A DNA stretch of 64,000 nucleotides, taken from Streptomyces fuscichromogenes. Its GTDB lineage: Bacteria; Actinomycetota; Actinomycetes; Streptomycetales; Streptomycetaceae. Position 1 is the first letter of the stretch; each line of letters opens with the position of its first letter. Below, piece after piece: positions 8,524-16,862 of this stretch. The notes below the pieces were generated by a model. That model made no database searches. It had not been told where the DNA came from and saw nothing but the letters and a program-made list of their open reading frames with translations. Both the position numbers and the translations under genes were made by a program. The stretch covers positions 56,742 through 120,741 of the forward strand of contig NZ_BMML01000009.1 in assembly GCF_014645815.1 (NCBI RefSeq), in the 5' to 3' direction.

Positions 8524-9279
8524 TCAGTGCTGGTAGAAGATCCGGTCGCGGTACTCCTCGAACACGCGGGCGTTCCATTCGTGGCCGCCGTCGACGTTGC
8601 CGGAGCGCAGCAGCGGGGGTTCGGTGCCGTGGTCGGCGAGGGCGGCCGCGGTGGTGGCCAGGACCGCCTGGAGCAGGGCGCTGGTGACGACCGTGGAGGC
8701 GGGTGCGAAGGGCGCCGGGATGGTGTCGAGGGTGAGCTCGGCGTCCCCGACGGCGATCTTCGAGTCGAGGACGACGTCGCAGTGGTCCTTGAGGTACGTG
8801 CCGGAGACGTGCCGGGAGGTGGTCTCGGTGGCGTACGCCACCGATGTCACGCCGATGACCTTGACGCCGCGTCGGCGGGCCTCGACGGCCATCTCGACGG
8901 GCAGGGCGTTGCGGCCGGACAGGGAGATGATCACGAGGGCGTCGCCGGCGCGCAGGGGTGAGGTGTCGAGGACGGCGGTGGCGAGTCCGTCGACCCGTTC
9001 GAGGCGGGAGCCGAGGGTGGCGGGCATCACGTCGACGCCGACGAGGCCGGGGGCGGCGAGGAGGTTCATGAGGGCGAGGCCGCCGGCGCGGTAGACGACG
9101 TCCTGTGCGGCGAGGGAGGAGTGCCCGGCGCCGAAGGCGAACAGCCGGCCGCCGGCGGTGACGGTGTCGGCGAGGAGGGTGCCGGCGGCGGCGATGGCCT
9201 CGGCCTCCTCGTCGCGGACCCGTTGCAGGAGGCCGACGGCGGCGTCGAAGAACAGGTCGGCGGGCGTACCGTCGCTCAT
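8524..9279 (-). CDS. SIS-domain sugar-phosphate isomerase-like protein (UPF0309 type)
   Basis: A 251-residue protein with a sugar isomerase domain. The nucleotide/sugar-phosphate loops are seen as FAFGAGHSSLAAQ near residues 46-58 and VIISLSGRNALPVEMA near 115-130. SIS proteins bind phosphosugars either as isomerases or as sensors. From memory this matches the UPF0309 family member SCO4393, which in S. coelicolor also sits next to dmdR1. It ends four bases after the PAS gene stop on the opposite strand. The upstream 408 bases contain a composite repeat and both divergent promoters. Confidence 0.83.
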   Translation of the reverse strand: MSDGTPADLFFDAAVGLLQRVRDEEAEAIAAAGTLLADTVTAGGRLFAFGAGHSSLAAQDVVYRAGGLALMNLLAAPGLVGVDVMPATLGSRLERVDGLATAVLDTSPLRAGDALVIISLSGRNALPVEMAVEARRRGVKVIGVTSVAYATETTSRHVSGTYLKDHCDVVLDSKIAVGDAELTLDTIPAPFAPASTVVTSALLQAVLATTAAALADHGTEPPLLRSGNVDGGHEWNARVFEEYRDRIFYQH

Positions 9280-9687
9280 GCGGGCCCCTTCGCGGCGTCA
9301 GCGTCAGCGTGCGTGTCGCGGATCACCCTCAGGTCTGGACCAGCGTGGTGTCAATACGGCCGATGGTTCGTGCGGGTGGGTGGGGCCGGGGGGTGGGGAC
9401 GCTTACCGGCGCTTGCGGGGTGCCGCCGCGCCCACCCTCCCCCCATCGCTCTGCGGCACGCCTGCCCGCGGTTGAGTGGCTGGGGAGAGCTGTGGCGTCG
9501 TCCGCGGCTGTAGCGCCCCTCAGGGGCGCGGGGAACTGCGCGGCCGGCCCCCACCGGCCCGTGGGCGGAGGCCGGTCCGCACCCCCGTTTTTCCGGTGTC
9601 CCCCGGTTGTCGGTGGGATCCGGCAGAATTGGTGGCAGGGCCAGCGCAAGCGGCCGGGCTTCCGGCAGAGGTAATCGAGGGGCACGT
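9280..9687. other. Intergenic region between SIS gene and dmdR1
   Basis: This region holds the first copy of a composite repeat (9395-9546) and the promoter area of dmdR1. I see no convincing plus-strand gene. Minus-strand open frames enter it from dmdR1 (see the antisense entry). Confidence 0.55.
9395..9546. repeat. Composite intergenic repeat, copy A
   Basis: The segment begins GGGGACGCTTACCGGCGCT, continues GGGTGCCGCCGCGCCCACC and CTGCGGCACGCC, and ends with the hairpin GCGCCCCT-C-AGGGGCGC (9513-9529) plus GGGGAACTGCGCG. The same blocks occur in the same order at 14305-14475, where about 30 extra bases are inserted. Both copies are intergenic. Confidence 0.75.
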
Positions 9688-10380
9688 ATGTCCGGACTGA
9701 TCGACACCACGGAGATGTATCTCCGCACCATCCTCGAGCTCGAAGAGGAAGGCGTTGTCCCCATGCGCGCCCGCATCGCGGAGCGGCTCGACCAGAGCGG
9801 GCCGACGGTGAGCCAGACGGTGGCGCGGATGGAGCGGGACGGTCTGGTGTCCGTCGCCACCGACCGCCACCTGGAGCTGACCGACGAGGGCCGTCGGCTG
9901 GCGACGCGCGTGATGCGCAAGCACCGGCTCGCCGAGTGCCTGCTGGTCGACGTGATCGGCCTGGAGTGGGAGCAGGTGCACGCCGAGGCGTGCCGCTGGG
10001 AGCACGTGATGAGCGAGGCCGTGGAGCGGCGGGTGCTGGAGCTGCTGCGGCATCCGACCGAGTCGCCGTACGGCAACCCGATCCCGGGCCTGGAGGAGCT
10101 GGGCGAGAAGGACGGCGCGGACCCGTTCCTCGACGACAGCATGGTGTCGCTGGCCGACCTGGACCCGGGCGCGGACGGGAAGACCGTGGTCGTGCGCCGG
10201 ATCGGCGAGCCCATCCAGACCGACGCGCAGCTGATGTACACGCTGCGGCGGGCGGGTGTGCAGCCCGGTTCGGTGGTGAGCGTGACGGAGTCGGCCGGCG
10301 GGGTGCTGGTGGGCAGCGGCGGCGAGGCGGCCGAGCTGGAGGCGGACGTCGCCTCCCACGTGTTCGTCGCCAAGCGCTGA
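9688..10380 (+). CDS. dmdR1: Iron-dependent repressor, DtxR/IdeR family
   Basis: A 230-residue metalloregulator that, loaded with Fe(II), represses siderophore and iron-uptake genes. The chain starts MSGLIDTTEMYLRTILEL, like DtxR. All DtxR metal ligands fall at the same residue numbers: Met10, Cys102, Glu105, His106 for one site, and His79, Glu83, His98 for the other. The DNA-binding winged helix is residues 1-73 and the SH3-like domain about 150-226. ATG 9688 is chosen over an upstream GTG in frame because it gives the exact DtxR register. A 9-bp terminator stem follows. The opposite strand is open (adm precedent). Confidence 0.95.
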   Translation: MSGLIDTTEMYLRTILELEEEGVVPMRARIAERLDQSGPTVSQTVARMERDGLVSVATDRHLELTDEGRRLATRVMRKHRLAECLLVDVIGLEWEQVHAEACRWEHVMSEAVERRVLELLRHPTESPYGNPIPGLEELGEKDGADPFLDDSMVSLADLDPGADGKTVVVRRIGEPIQTDAQLMYTLRRAGVQPGSVVSVTESAGGVLVGSGGEAAELEADVASHVFVAKR

Positions 10381-10402
10381 GCGCCGAGAACCTGAGCATC
10401 GT

Positions 10403-10431
10403 TCAACTTCCGTTACCGGTGAGGAAGTTGA
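10403..10431. terminator. Terminator-like hairpin after dmdR1
   Basis: Arms TCAACTTCC (10403-10411) and GGAAGTTGA (10423-10431) pair perfectly around an 11-base loop, 23 bases after the dmdR1 stop. There is no long T-run. Confidence 0.6.
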
Positions 10432-10584
10432 GGTCTTCCCTCGACGTCTTTCCCGCCTGTGTCGAACGCGCCGAATCCAAGATTCAGTGCGCCGAATCGC
10501 AGCGCCGGAACGTTTCGCGTGCCAGGCTGTCGCGAGAGGCATATGACCTGAGGGGGGCGGGGAGGATGTGCCGGAGGCATGGAC

Positions 10585-10650
10585 ATGGACGCGAACACGG
10601 GGTTGGCCCCGGCACCTTTCGGTACCGGGGCCTGTCCTCCCCAGTGCTGA
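10585..10650 (+). CDS. Possible 21-residue peptide ending CPPQC
   Basis: An ATG with the ribosome site CCGGAGG seven bases upstream opens a 21-codon frame, MDANTGLAPAPFGTGACPPQC, followed by TGA. An in-frame ATG six bases earlier (10579) is too close to the ribosome site. The composition is less Arg/Pro-biased than shadow frames nearby, and the two cysteines near the end could form a small loop. I do not recognise a family. It may be chance. Confidence 0.3.
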   Translation: MDANTGLAPAPFGTGACPPQC

Positions 10651-10901
10651 CCCGGAGCCCCGAGCTCCCAGGGTCATCCCCGCGGACCGTTTTCCCCGAG
10701 CGGCCCGCCCCCCGCAGAACAAATCCCCCCGGCGGCGCCGATCATGCCTGGGGAGGGGTCACTCGAATGAGGGGTGTTGTCCGCGGGAAGCCGATTTTCG
10801 AATAGGAGTTCGATAGTTTCGATACTCTGCATCGGTACCGAAGCACCACGAAGCGATACGAGGCGACACTAGGCACGCGGAGCTAGGGGGGTGCCAGGCC
10901 C

Positions 10902-11762
10902 ATGGCACGGCGCATCGACGTGACAGGAGCCGGCGGCGTACACCTCGCCGCCTGGGAGTTCGCGGACCCGCCCAAGACGGAGGAGCGGGACCACTCGTCG
11001 CCCGGCGTGCTGTTACTGCACGGTCTGATGGGCCGCGCCTCGCACTGGGCGTCCACCGCCCGCTGGCTCGCCGGCCGGCACCGTGCCGTCGCCCTCGACC
11101 AGCGCGGCCACGGCCAGAGCGACAAGCCTCCGCAGGCCGCCTACACCCGTGAGGCGTACGTCGAGGACGCCGCGGCCGCCGTGGAGCAGCTGGGTCTCGC
11201 GCCGGCCGTGCTGATCGGCCACGCCATGGGCGCGCTGACCGCCTGGCAGCTCGCCGCGAAGCGCCCCGAGCTGGTGCGGGGCCTGATCATCTGCGACATG
11301 CGGGCCTCCGCGCTCGGTGCGGCCTCGCAGCGCGAGTGGGCCGACTGGTTCAAGTCCTGGCCCGTTCCCTTCGCCACGCTCGCCGACGTACGCAAGTGGT
11401 TCGGCGAGGACGACCCCTGGGTGGAGCGGCCGAACCCCGCGCGCGGGGAGTTCTACGCCGAGGTGATGCACGAGTGCGCCGACGGCTGGCAGCCGGTGTT
11501 CGACCCCGACCGGATGCTGAAGTCCCGGGAGACCTGGGTGTACGACGCGCACTGGGAGGAGCTGGCCCAGGTGCCGTGCCCCACGCTGGTCGTGCGCGGG
11601 GTGGACGGGGAGCTGGGGCGGGCGGAGGCGCAGGAGATGGTCCGGGTGCTGCCGAAGGGGGAGTACGCCGAGGTGGCCGACGCGGGGCATCTGCTGCCGT
11701 ATGACCGGCCGGAGGCCTGGCGGGCGGCGGTGGAGCCGTTCCTTGATCGGGTGGGGGAGTGA
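10902..11762 (+). CDS. Alpha/beta-hydrolase-fold protein with Ala at the nucleophile position
   Basis: A 286-residue alpha/beta-hydrolase fold protein. The oxyanion segment LLLHGLMGRASHW lies near residues 38-49, the motif DQRGHGQSD near 66-74, and the histidine motif DAGHLLPYD near the C terminus. The nucleophile elbow, normally G-x-S-x-G, reads GHAMGA, with Ala108 encoded by GCC at 11223-11225. A classical serine hydrolase mechanism is therefore impossible unless another residue serves. It may be a non-hydrolytic member (lyase, binding protein or cofactor-free dioxygenase). The gene is preceded by a long intergenic region and is followed by a dispersed repeat. Confidence 0.85.
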   Translation: MARRIDVTGAGGVHLAAWEFADPPKTEERDHSSPGVLLLHGLMGRASHWASTARWLAGRHRAVALDQRGHGQSDKPPQAAYTREAYVEDAAAAVEQLGLAPAVLIGHAMGALTAWQLAAKRPELVRGLIICDMRASALGAASQREWADWFKSWPVPFATLADVRKWFGEDDPWVERPNPARGEFYAEVMHECADGWQPVFDPDRMLKSRETWVYDAHWEELAQVPCPTLVVRGVDGELGRAEAQEMVRVLPKGEYAEVADAGHLLPYDRPEAWRAAVEPFLDRVGE

Positions 11763-11815
11763 GGGACACGAGCGGAGGGGCGGCGCTGTCGTTTCGCGGC
11801 TGCGGGCGCGTGGGG

Positions 11816-11865
11816 GTTGCTCGCGCAGTTCCCCGCGCCCCTTACGGGGCGCAGTTCCCCGCGTG
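11816..11865. repeat. Dispersed CGCAGTTCCCCGCGCCCC element, copy 3 (two half copies)
   Basis: The sequence CGCGCAGTTCCCCGCGCCCC is followed at once by GGGGCGCAGTTCCCCGCG, so two partial copies lie head to tail between the convergent hydrolase and ABC permease genes. The GCGCCCC/GGGGCGC parts can pair. Confidence 0.7.
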
Positions 11866-11909
11866 TCTTACGGAGTGCTGTTCCTCGGGCCTCTGACGGG
11901 GCGCTGTGG

Positions 11910-13505
11910 CTAGCCTCTGCTGACGGCCAGGAGGATTTCCGGTAGGTGGGCCGCTGTGCGGGGGGCCGCCAGGCGTAGGCCTGACCAGGTGATCGCCGTC
12001 CCGTAGGCCGCGCCCACCGGCAGCAGCAGCCAGGTCCAGGCCTCGCCGCCCGCGCTGACGTTCAGCGCGATCGTCAGGGCGATGACCGGGGCGCACAGCA
12101 GGGCCGCCGCGACCATGCCGCCGAAGATCGCGATCCAGGCCAGGCCGGCCTGGCCCGGGGCGACGTTGCGGTGGCCCTCCTGGGGGATGGAGTACGGGAA
12201 GCGGGCCGAGGTCCAGGCGCCGGTCGCCAGCATCGCGCCGAGCAGGGCGAAGGAGACGCCGAGCACCTCGGGCAGCCGGGGCCAGTCGCCCAGCACGGCC
12301 GTGGTCACCACGGTCACCAGGGTGGCGTACGGCAGGGTGATCACCAGCAGGGCCAGCGCCCGCCCGCGCAGTTCGACGTAGGCGTCCCGCGCGGACGAAA
12401 TGGTCGTCGCGACCATCCAGAACGCCGAGGTGTCCTGCCCGAACTGGTTGTACATCTGGATGCCGAGCATCCCGGCCGCGAAGCACGCGAAGTAGATCGA
12501 CCCGGTGCCCTGCACGGCGTTGAAGACGGGCACGATCAGCCCGATGGCCAGCGAGGTCACCCACGCGGCCTTCGTCTTGGGGTCCCGCCAGACGTAGCGC
12601 AGGCTGCGCGCCATGACCGTACCGGTGCGCCCGCCGGGCAGCCGGCGCCCCAGCCGACCGCCGCCCGTGGCCGCACGGCCCCGGCCCGCCGAGTCGGGTG
12701 CCTGGAGCGTGGAACCGTCGGGGGCGGTCATCAGCCGGGTCAGCGTCCGCGCCCAGGCACCGATGAGCACCGCCAACGCGGCCAGCGACACGACGAGTTG
12801 GAGGCCCGCGGTGCCGTACGACCCCTCGCTCGCCGAGTGCACCGCGCCGATCGCCGACGCGGGCGGCAGCCAGCGCACCACGTCCGCCACCGGCGCGAGC
12901 CTGCCGAGCCCGGCCGAACCGAGGCTCTGGGCGCCGAAGTTGACGAGCTGCACCCCGACGGCGATGACCAGGCCGCTCAGCACCGCCAGATCACGTCCCT
13001 TGCGGCTGCTGAGCAGCCGTACGTTCGCGGCAGCCACGGCGCGCGCGAGGGCCACGCAGACCAGCAGCGCGAGGGCCACCGCGACGACCGCGACCGCGTA
13101 GCCGGCCGCCCCGTGCGCCACCGACACCGCACAGCCCACCAGCAGGATCAGACTCACCAGGGGGCCGATGCCGACCAGCGAGGCGGCGAGCAGGGCCCGT
13201 GCCAGCGGCCGGGGCCGCAGCGGGAGCATCACCAGCCGGGTCGGGTCCAGGGTCTCGTCGCCGCCCGGGAAGAACAGCGGCATCACCGCCCACCCCAGCG
13301 CCAGCACGGCCGCCCCCAGCACCGCCACCGCGTCCGCGTGCGGATGCCCGCGCAGCAGCACCAGGCCCAGCAGTTGCAGCCCCGCGAACAGCAGCGCGAC
13401 GACCGCCGACGCCACGAACGCGGCTCGCCGGCCGCCGGACTGCCGCAGCCCGTTGCGCAGCAGCGACAGCTTCAGCCGTACGACGGTGCCGGTCACGTCC
13501 GTCAT
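11910..13505 (-). CDS. ABC transporter membrane subunit
   Basis: A 531-residue polytopic membrane protein with about twelve hydrophobic segments in two groups, split by a hydrophilic linker (DGSTLQAPDSAGRGRAATGG). It is the permease of an export-type ABC system. The open frame reaches 13673, but ATG 13505 (MTDVTGTVV) overlaps the ATPase stop by ATGA and is the likely start. With the ATPase it makes a two-gene unit. Substrate is unknown; systems of this architecture move lipids, peptides or drugs outward. Confidence 0.85.
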   Translation of the reverse strand: MTDVTGTVVRLKLSLLRNGLRQSGGRRAAFVASAVVALLFAGLQLLGLVLLRGHPHADAVAVLGAAVLALGWAVMPLFFPGGDETLDPTRLVMLPLRPRPLARALLAASLVGIGPLVSLILLVGCAVSVAHGAAGYAVAVVAVALALLVCVALARAVAAANVRLLSSRKGRDLAVLSGLVIAVGVQLVNFGAQSLGSAGLGRLAPVADVVRWLPPASAIGAVHSASEGSYGTAGLQLVVSLAALAVLIGAWARTLTRLMTAPDGSTLQAPDSAGRGRAATGGGRLGRRLPGGRTGTVMARSLRYVWRDPKTKAAWVTSLAIGLIVPVFNAVQGTGSIYFACFAAGMLGIQMYNQFGQDTSAFWMVATTISSARDAYVELRGRALALLVITLPYATLVTVVTTAVLGDWPRLPEVLGVSFALLGAMLATGAWTSARFPYSIPQEGHRNVAPGQAGLAWIAIFGGMVAAALLCAPVIALTIALNVSAGGEAWTWLLLPVGAAYGTAITWSGLRLAAPRTAAHLPEILLAVSRG

Positions 13506-14275
13506 CGGGCCGCCCCGCCGCCCAGCCAGTCCAGCTCGGAGACCGCGTCCCGGCCGCTCGCCCCGACCAGCTCCAGGAACGCGGTCTGGAGGGTGGGATG
13601 CGTCCCGCGCACCTCCGCCAGCGTCCCCGTCGCGCGGATCCGCCCGGCCGCCAGCACCGCGACCCAGTCGCACAGCGACTCGACGAGCTCCATCACGTGG
13701 GAGGAGAAGACGACGGTCGCGCCGGAGGCGGTGTACCGCTCCAACACGCCCCGGATGGTCTGCGCGGACACCGGGTCGACGCCCTCGAACGGCTCGTCCA
13801 GGAAGAGGACTTCCGGGTTGTGGAGGAGAGCGGCGGCGAGCCCGGTCTTCTTGCGCATGCCGGTCGAGTAGTCGACGACGAGTCTGTGCTGGGCTCCGGC
13901 GAGGTCGAGCACGTCCAGGAGCTGGGTGGCCCGCTTGTCGACCTCGGCGCCGGGGAGGCCGCGCAGCCGGCCGGAGTAGCCGAGCAGTTCGCGGCCGGTG
14001 AGCCGCTCGAAGAGACGGAGGCCTTCGGGGAGGACGCCGATGCGGGACTTCACGGCCACCGGATCCCGCCAGACGTCGTGGCCGACGACCTCGACGGAGC
14101 CCGCGTCCGGACGCAGCAGCCCGGTCACCATGGAGAGGGTGGTGGTCTTGCCGGCCCCGTTGGGCCCGACCAGTCCGACGAACTTCCCGGCGGGCAGCGA
14201 CAGGTCGATCCCGCCGACGGCGACCTGCTGCCCGAACCGCTTCCAGAGCCCACGAACACGCACGGCATCGGTCAT
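13502..14275 (-). CDS. ABC transporter ATP-binding subunit
   Basis: A 257-residue ATPase. The Walker A motif GPNGAGKTTT is near residues 38-47 and Walker B VLFLDEP near 157. The signature segment reads YSTGMRKK instead of LSGGQ, a variant common in CcmA/DrrA-like exporters. The switch histidine is in VVFSSHVMEL. It is translationally coupled to the permease by a 4-bp overlap and should energise it at the inner face of the membrane. A composite repeat lies upstream. Confidence 0.92.
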   Translation of the reverse strand: MTDAVRVRGLWKRFGQQVAVGGIDLSLPAGKFVGLVGPNGAGKTTTLSMVTGLLRPDAGSVEVVGHDVWRDPVAVKSRIGVLPEGLRLFERLTGRELLGYSGRLRGLPGAEVDKRATQLLDVLDLAGAQHRLVVDYSTGMRKKTGLAAALLHNPEVLFLDEPFEGVDPVSAQTIRGVLERYTASGATVVFSSHVMELVESLCDWVAVLAAGRIRATGTLAEVRGTHPTLQTAFLELVGASGRDAVSELDWLGGGAAR

Positions 14276-14304
14276 GCCAGCACCCTACGTGGGCGCCGGG
14301 GGCC

Positions 14305-14475
14305 GGGGACGCTTACCGGCGCTGGCCGGGTGCCGCCGCGCCCACCCTCCCCCACTCTCGGCTTCGCTCGAGCGGGGGGACCCCCATCGCCCTGCGGCAC
14401 GCCCGCCCGCAGCTGGGGAGCTGTGAAATGGGCGGCTGGACAGCGCCCCGTCAGGGGCGCGGGGAACTGCGCGAC
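14305..14475. repeat. Composite intergenic repeat, copy B
   Basis: This copy has the same order of blocks as copy A at 9395-9546, with about 30 additional bases containing CTCTCGGCTTCGCTCGAGC. It ends with the hairpin GCGCCCC (14443-14449) / GGGGCGC (14454-14460) and GGGGAACTGCGCGACC. Confidence 0.75.
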
Positions 14476-14533
14476 CAGCCACGACGGACCCGCGGTCGCC
14501 GACGGATCAGGCACCCGGCAGACGAGGCGGCGC

Positions 14534-15187
14534 CTACCGGTCCCGCCCGCACGCGTACGCCAACGGCGAGATGAGCTCCTCCGCGTCCGGCAGCCACCGG
14601 TTCGCCGCGGTCGGCCGGCAGGCCCACTGCACCGCCCCCCGCGACCCGTACCGCGTCGGCGGCGCCGGCACGTACGCGCCCTCCCCGAGCGCCGTGAGGT
14701 CCAGCGACGCCGGTGCCCAGCCCAGCCTCCGCACCAGGTCAGGTGCCTTCACCGACGCACCCGGCAGCACGAAGAACTGCATCCGGCGGTCGGGGGTCAG
14801 GGTCACCGGCCCCAGCGCCAGCTCCATCCGCTCCATGCGCGCCAGCGCGAGAAACCCCGCCGTCTCCGGGACGGACAGCGCGTCGAAGGTCCGCCCCGTC
14901 GGCAGCAGGATCGACGCCGTCGGCTGCTTCTGCCACATCCGGCGCGCCACCGTCGCACTACCGGTGGCCTGCGACGCCCAGTCCGGGCGCGCCGCGTGCG
15001 CGCCGGGCGCGCCGCACGCGACCTCCCCGCAGGAACAGCGTTGCACCCCCTCGACCGCTTCCAGCCAGGTGCCCGGGAAGACGTCCCAGTGGCGCTCCTC
15101 GGCGTAGCGTACGGCGGTCTCCAGCAGCGATTCCCCACGCTGCTTCGGAATCTGAGCGGCTTCGGTCCCCACGATCGTCTCTTCCAC
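14534..15187 (-). CDS. Prim-pol-like (bifunctional DNA primase/polymerase N-terminal domain) protein
   Basis: A protein of about 217 residues that resembles the short Streptomyces proteins annotated as bifunctional DNA primase/polymerase. The start region reads VEETIVGTEAAQIPKQRG, and the segment AVRYAEERHWDVFPGTW is typical of the prim-pol N-terminus. A Cys-rich patch CSCGEVACGAPG follows. I do not see the helicase part of full-length plasmid or prophage primases, and the usual DxD catalytic pair is not obvious, so a role in replication is doubtful. GTG 15187 is preferred (GGGAG ten bases upstream); the frame opens at 15211. Confidence 0.65.
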   Translation of the reverse strand: MEETIVGTEAAQIPKQRGESLLETAVRYAEERHWDVFPGTWLEAVEGVQRCSCGEVACGAPGAHAARPDWASQATGSATVARRMWQKQPTASILLPTGRTFDALSVPETAGFLALARMERMELALGPVTLTPDRRMQFFVLPGASVKAPDLVRRLGWAPASLDLTALGEGAYVPAPPTRYGSRGAVQWACRPTAANRWLPDAEELISPLAYACGRDR

Positions 15188-15470
15188 GCTCAACACAACT
15201 CCCGCACCCACCTGGAGTTACGGGCGTAACGCGCGCGGGGGAGGAGCATCCTTTCCGTAACTGGGGCGCATGGGTGCATGCGTGGGGGCGCGCAGGAGGA
15301 ACCGGGGCGTGAGCGGGTAGTCACACGTGGGGGGTTGGCGGCGGTCGTACCCGTGATTCCGCTGCTTTTACCCGGCAATCCTCGCATGTCCCGCATTTTC
15401 GGTATGTCCGCTGGGCAGTGATCGTCACGGCCGGATCTTTTCCCTACAGGGAGTTCGCAGGGGGTACGCC

Positions 15471-16856
15471 ATGGCCGCAAGGCCGCTTGTCGCGCGGCAG
15501 CCGAACGAACGGTTGCAGGCGCTCATCCAGGAGGCGGGGTGCTCGAACGCCGGGCTGGCCCGCCGGGTCAACATGTGCGGCGCGGAGCACGGTCTCGACC
15601 TCCGGTACGACAAGACGTCCGTGGCGCGCTGGCTGCGCGGCCAGCAGCCGCGGGGCCGGGCGCCCGCGATCATCGCCGAGGCGCTGGGCCGCAAGCTGGG
15701 CCGTACGGTCACGATCGACGAGATCGGCATGGCCAACGGCAAGAACCTCGCGTCGGGCGTCGGGCTCCAGTTCTCGCCGACGGTGCTGGGGGCCATCGAG
15801 CAGGTCTGCGAGCTGTGGCGCAGTGACGTGGGGCGCCGGGACTTCCTGTCCGGGTCCTCGGTCGCCGCGTCCGCGCTGGTGGAGCCCAGCCGGGACTGGC
15901 TGATCTCGGCGCCGGACGCGCAGGTGGCACGGCAGGCGGGGCCGCGGGTCGGGCAGTCGGACGTGGCCGCCGTGAAGGCGATGACGCAGGCCCTCACCGA
16001 CCTCGACCACCAGTTCGGCAGCGGCCATGTGCGCCCGGTCGTCGTGCACTACCTCAACAGCGTCGTCTCGGGGCTGCTGGCCGGCTCCTACCGGGAGTCC
16101 GTGGGACGGGAGTTGTTCGCGGCCGTCGCCCGACTCACCGAACTCGCCGGTTACATGGCCGTCGACACCGGTCAGCCCGGTCTCGCCCAGCGCTACTACA
16201 TCCAGTCGCTGCGCCTCGCGCAGGCGGCCGGTGACCGTGGCTACGGCGGCTATGTGCTCGCCTCCTCCATGAGCCACCTCGCCGCGCAGCTCGGAAACCC
16301 GCGCGAGATCGCCCAGTTGGCGCGGGCGGCGCAGGAGGGGGCGCGGGGCCGCGTGACCCCGCGCGCGGAGGCGATGTTCTTCGCGGCCGAGGCCCGTGGC
16401 CATGCCCTGCTGGGCGATGTCCGGTCGGCGCAGCTGGCGTCGGGCCGGGCGGTGTCGGCGATGGAGGCGGCCGATCCGGCGTCCGGGGACGACCCGGCGT
16501 GGATCAGGCACTTCGACGAGGCCTATCTGGCCGACGAGTTGGCGCACTGCCACCGCGACCTGGGCCAGGCCGACGCGGCGGCGCGGTGCGCGCAGCAGTC
16601 GCTGGACGGGCACCCGGAGACCCGGGCCCGGCGCCGGGCGATCGGCTATGTGCTCCTCGCCACAGCCCAGGTGCAGCAGCGCGAGATCGAACAGGCCTGC
16701 GCCACCGGGACGAGGGCGGTGGAACTGCTGGAGACGGTCCGCTCCAACCGGGGCGCCGAGTACCTGGAGGACTTCCAGCAGCGGCTGGAGCCGTTCCGGG
16801 ACGAACCGGTGGTCAGGGAGTTCGGAGCGCGCCTGGATCTCCAGGCCGCCGCGTGA
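15471..16856 (+). CDS. NsdA-like HTH/TPR-type regulator
   Basis: A 461-residue protein. The N-terminal part (about residues 8-75) resembles a Cro/CI-type helix-turn-helix with NAGLARRVNMCGAEHG and TSVARWLRGQQPRGR. The rest is alpha-helical with TPR-like repeats (AQRYYIQSLRLAQAAGDRGY, AYLADELAHCHRDLGQADAA). This architecture matches Streptomyces regulators of the NsdA/NsdB group, which reduce sporulation and antibiotic production in S. coelicolor. I assign the family by memory, not the exact ortholog. The ATG follows AGGGGGTACGCC. A structured element lies immediately after the stop. Confidence 0.75.
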   Translation: MAARPLVARQPNERLQALIQEAGCSNAGLARRVNMCGAEHGLDLRYDKTSVARWLRGQQPRGRAPAIIAEALGRKLGRTVTIDEIGMANGKNLASGVGLQFSPTVLGAIEQVCELWRSDVGRRDFLSGSSVAASALVEPSRDWLISAPDAQVARQAGPRVGQSDVAAVKAMTQALTDLDHQFGSGHVRPVVVHYLNSVVSGLLAGSYRESVGRELFAAVARLTELAGYMAVDTGQPGLAQRYYIQSLRLAQAAGDRGYGGYVLASSMSHLAAQLGNPREIAQLARAAQEGARGRVTPRAEAMFFAAEARGHALLGDVRSAQLASGRAVSAMEAADPASGDDPAWIRHFDEAYLADELAHCHRDLGQADAAARCAQQSLDGHPETRARRRAIGYVLLATAQVQQREIEQACATGTRAVELLETVRSNRGAEYLEDFQQRLEPFRDEPVVREFGARLDLQAAA

Positions 16857-16862
16857 ATTCCT

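Larger units (their letters stand above)
9329..10399 (-). other. Long antisense open frame overlapping dmdR1 (possible adm homologue)
   Basis: The strand opposite dmdR1 is open over 356 codons in this frame, and other minus frames are open too (9520-10722). In S. coelicolor an antiparallel gene called adm was reported to overlap dmdR1 and to influence siderophore and antibiotic production. I cannot tell from sequence whether this strand is translated here: long antisense frames are common at this GC content, and the composition is Arg/Pro/Ser-rich like a shadow frame. It is recorded because of the published precedent. Confidence 0.25.
10381..10901. other. 521-base intergenic region with a possible small peptide gene
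   Basis: After the dmdR1 terminator the region holds a possible 21-residue ORF (10585-10650) and, close to the hydrolase, an AT-richer promoter-like stretch (10795-10870) with repeated CGATA/CGAAG elements. Other open frames here look like random Pro/Arg-rich shadows. Confidence 0.5.

Noticed and set aside
14534..15187. Prim-pol-like gene as evidence for a prophage or plasmid insertion
   Set aside because: No integrase, attachment site, helicase or phage genes are nearby, and short relatives are usual chromosomal genes in Streptomyces.
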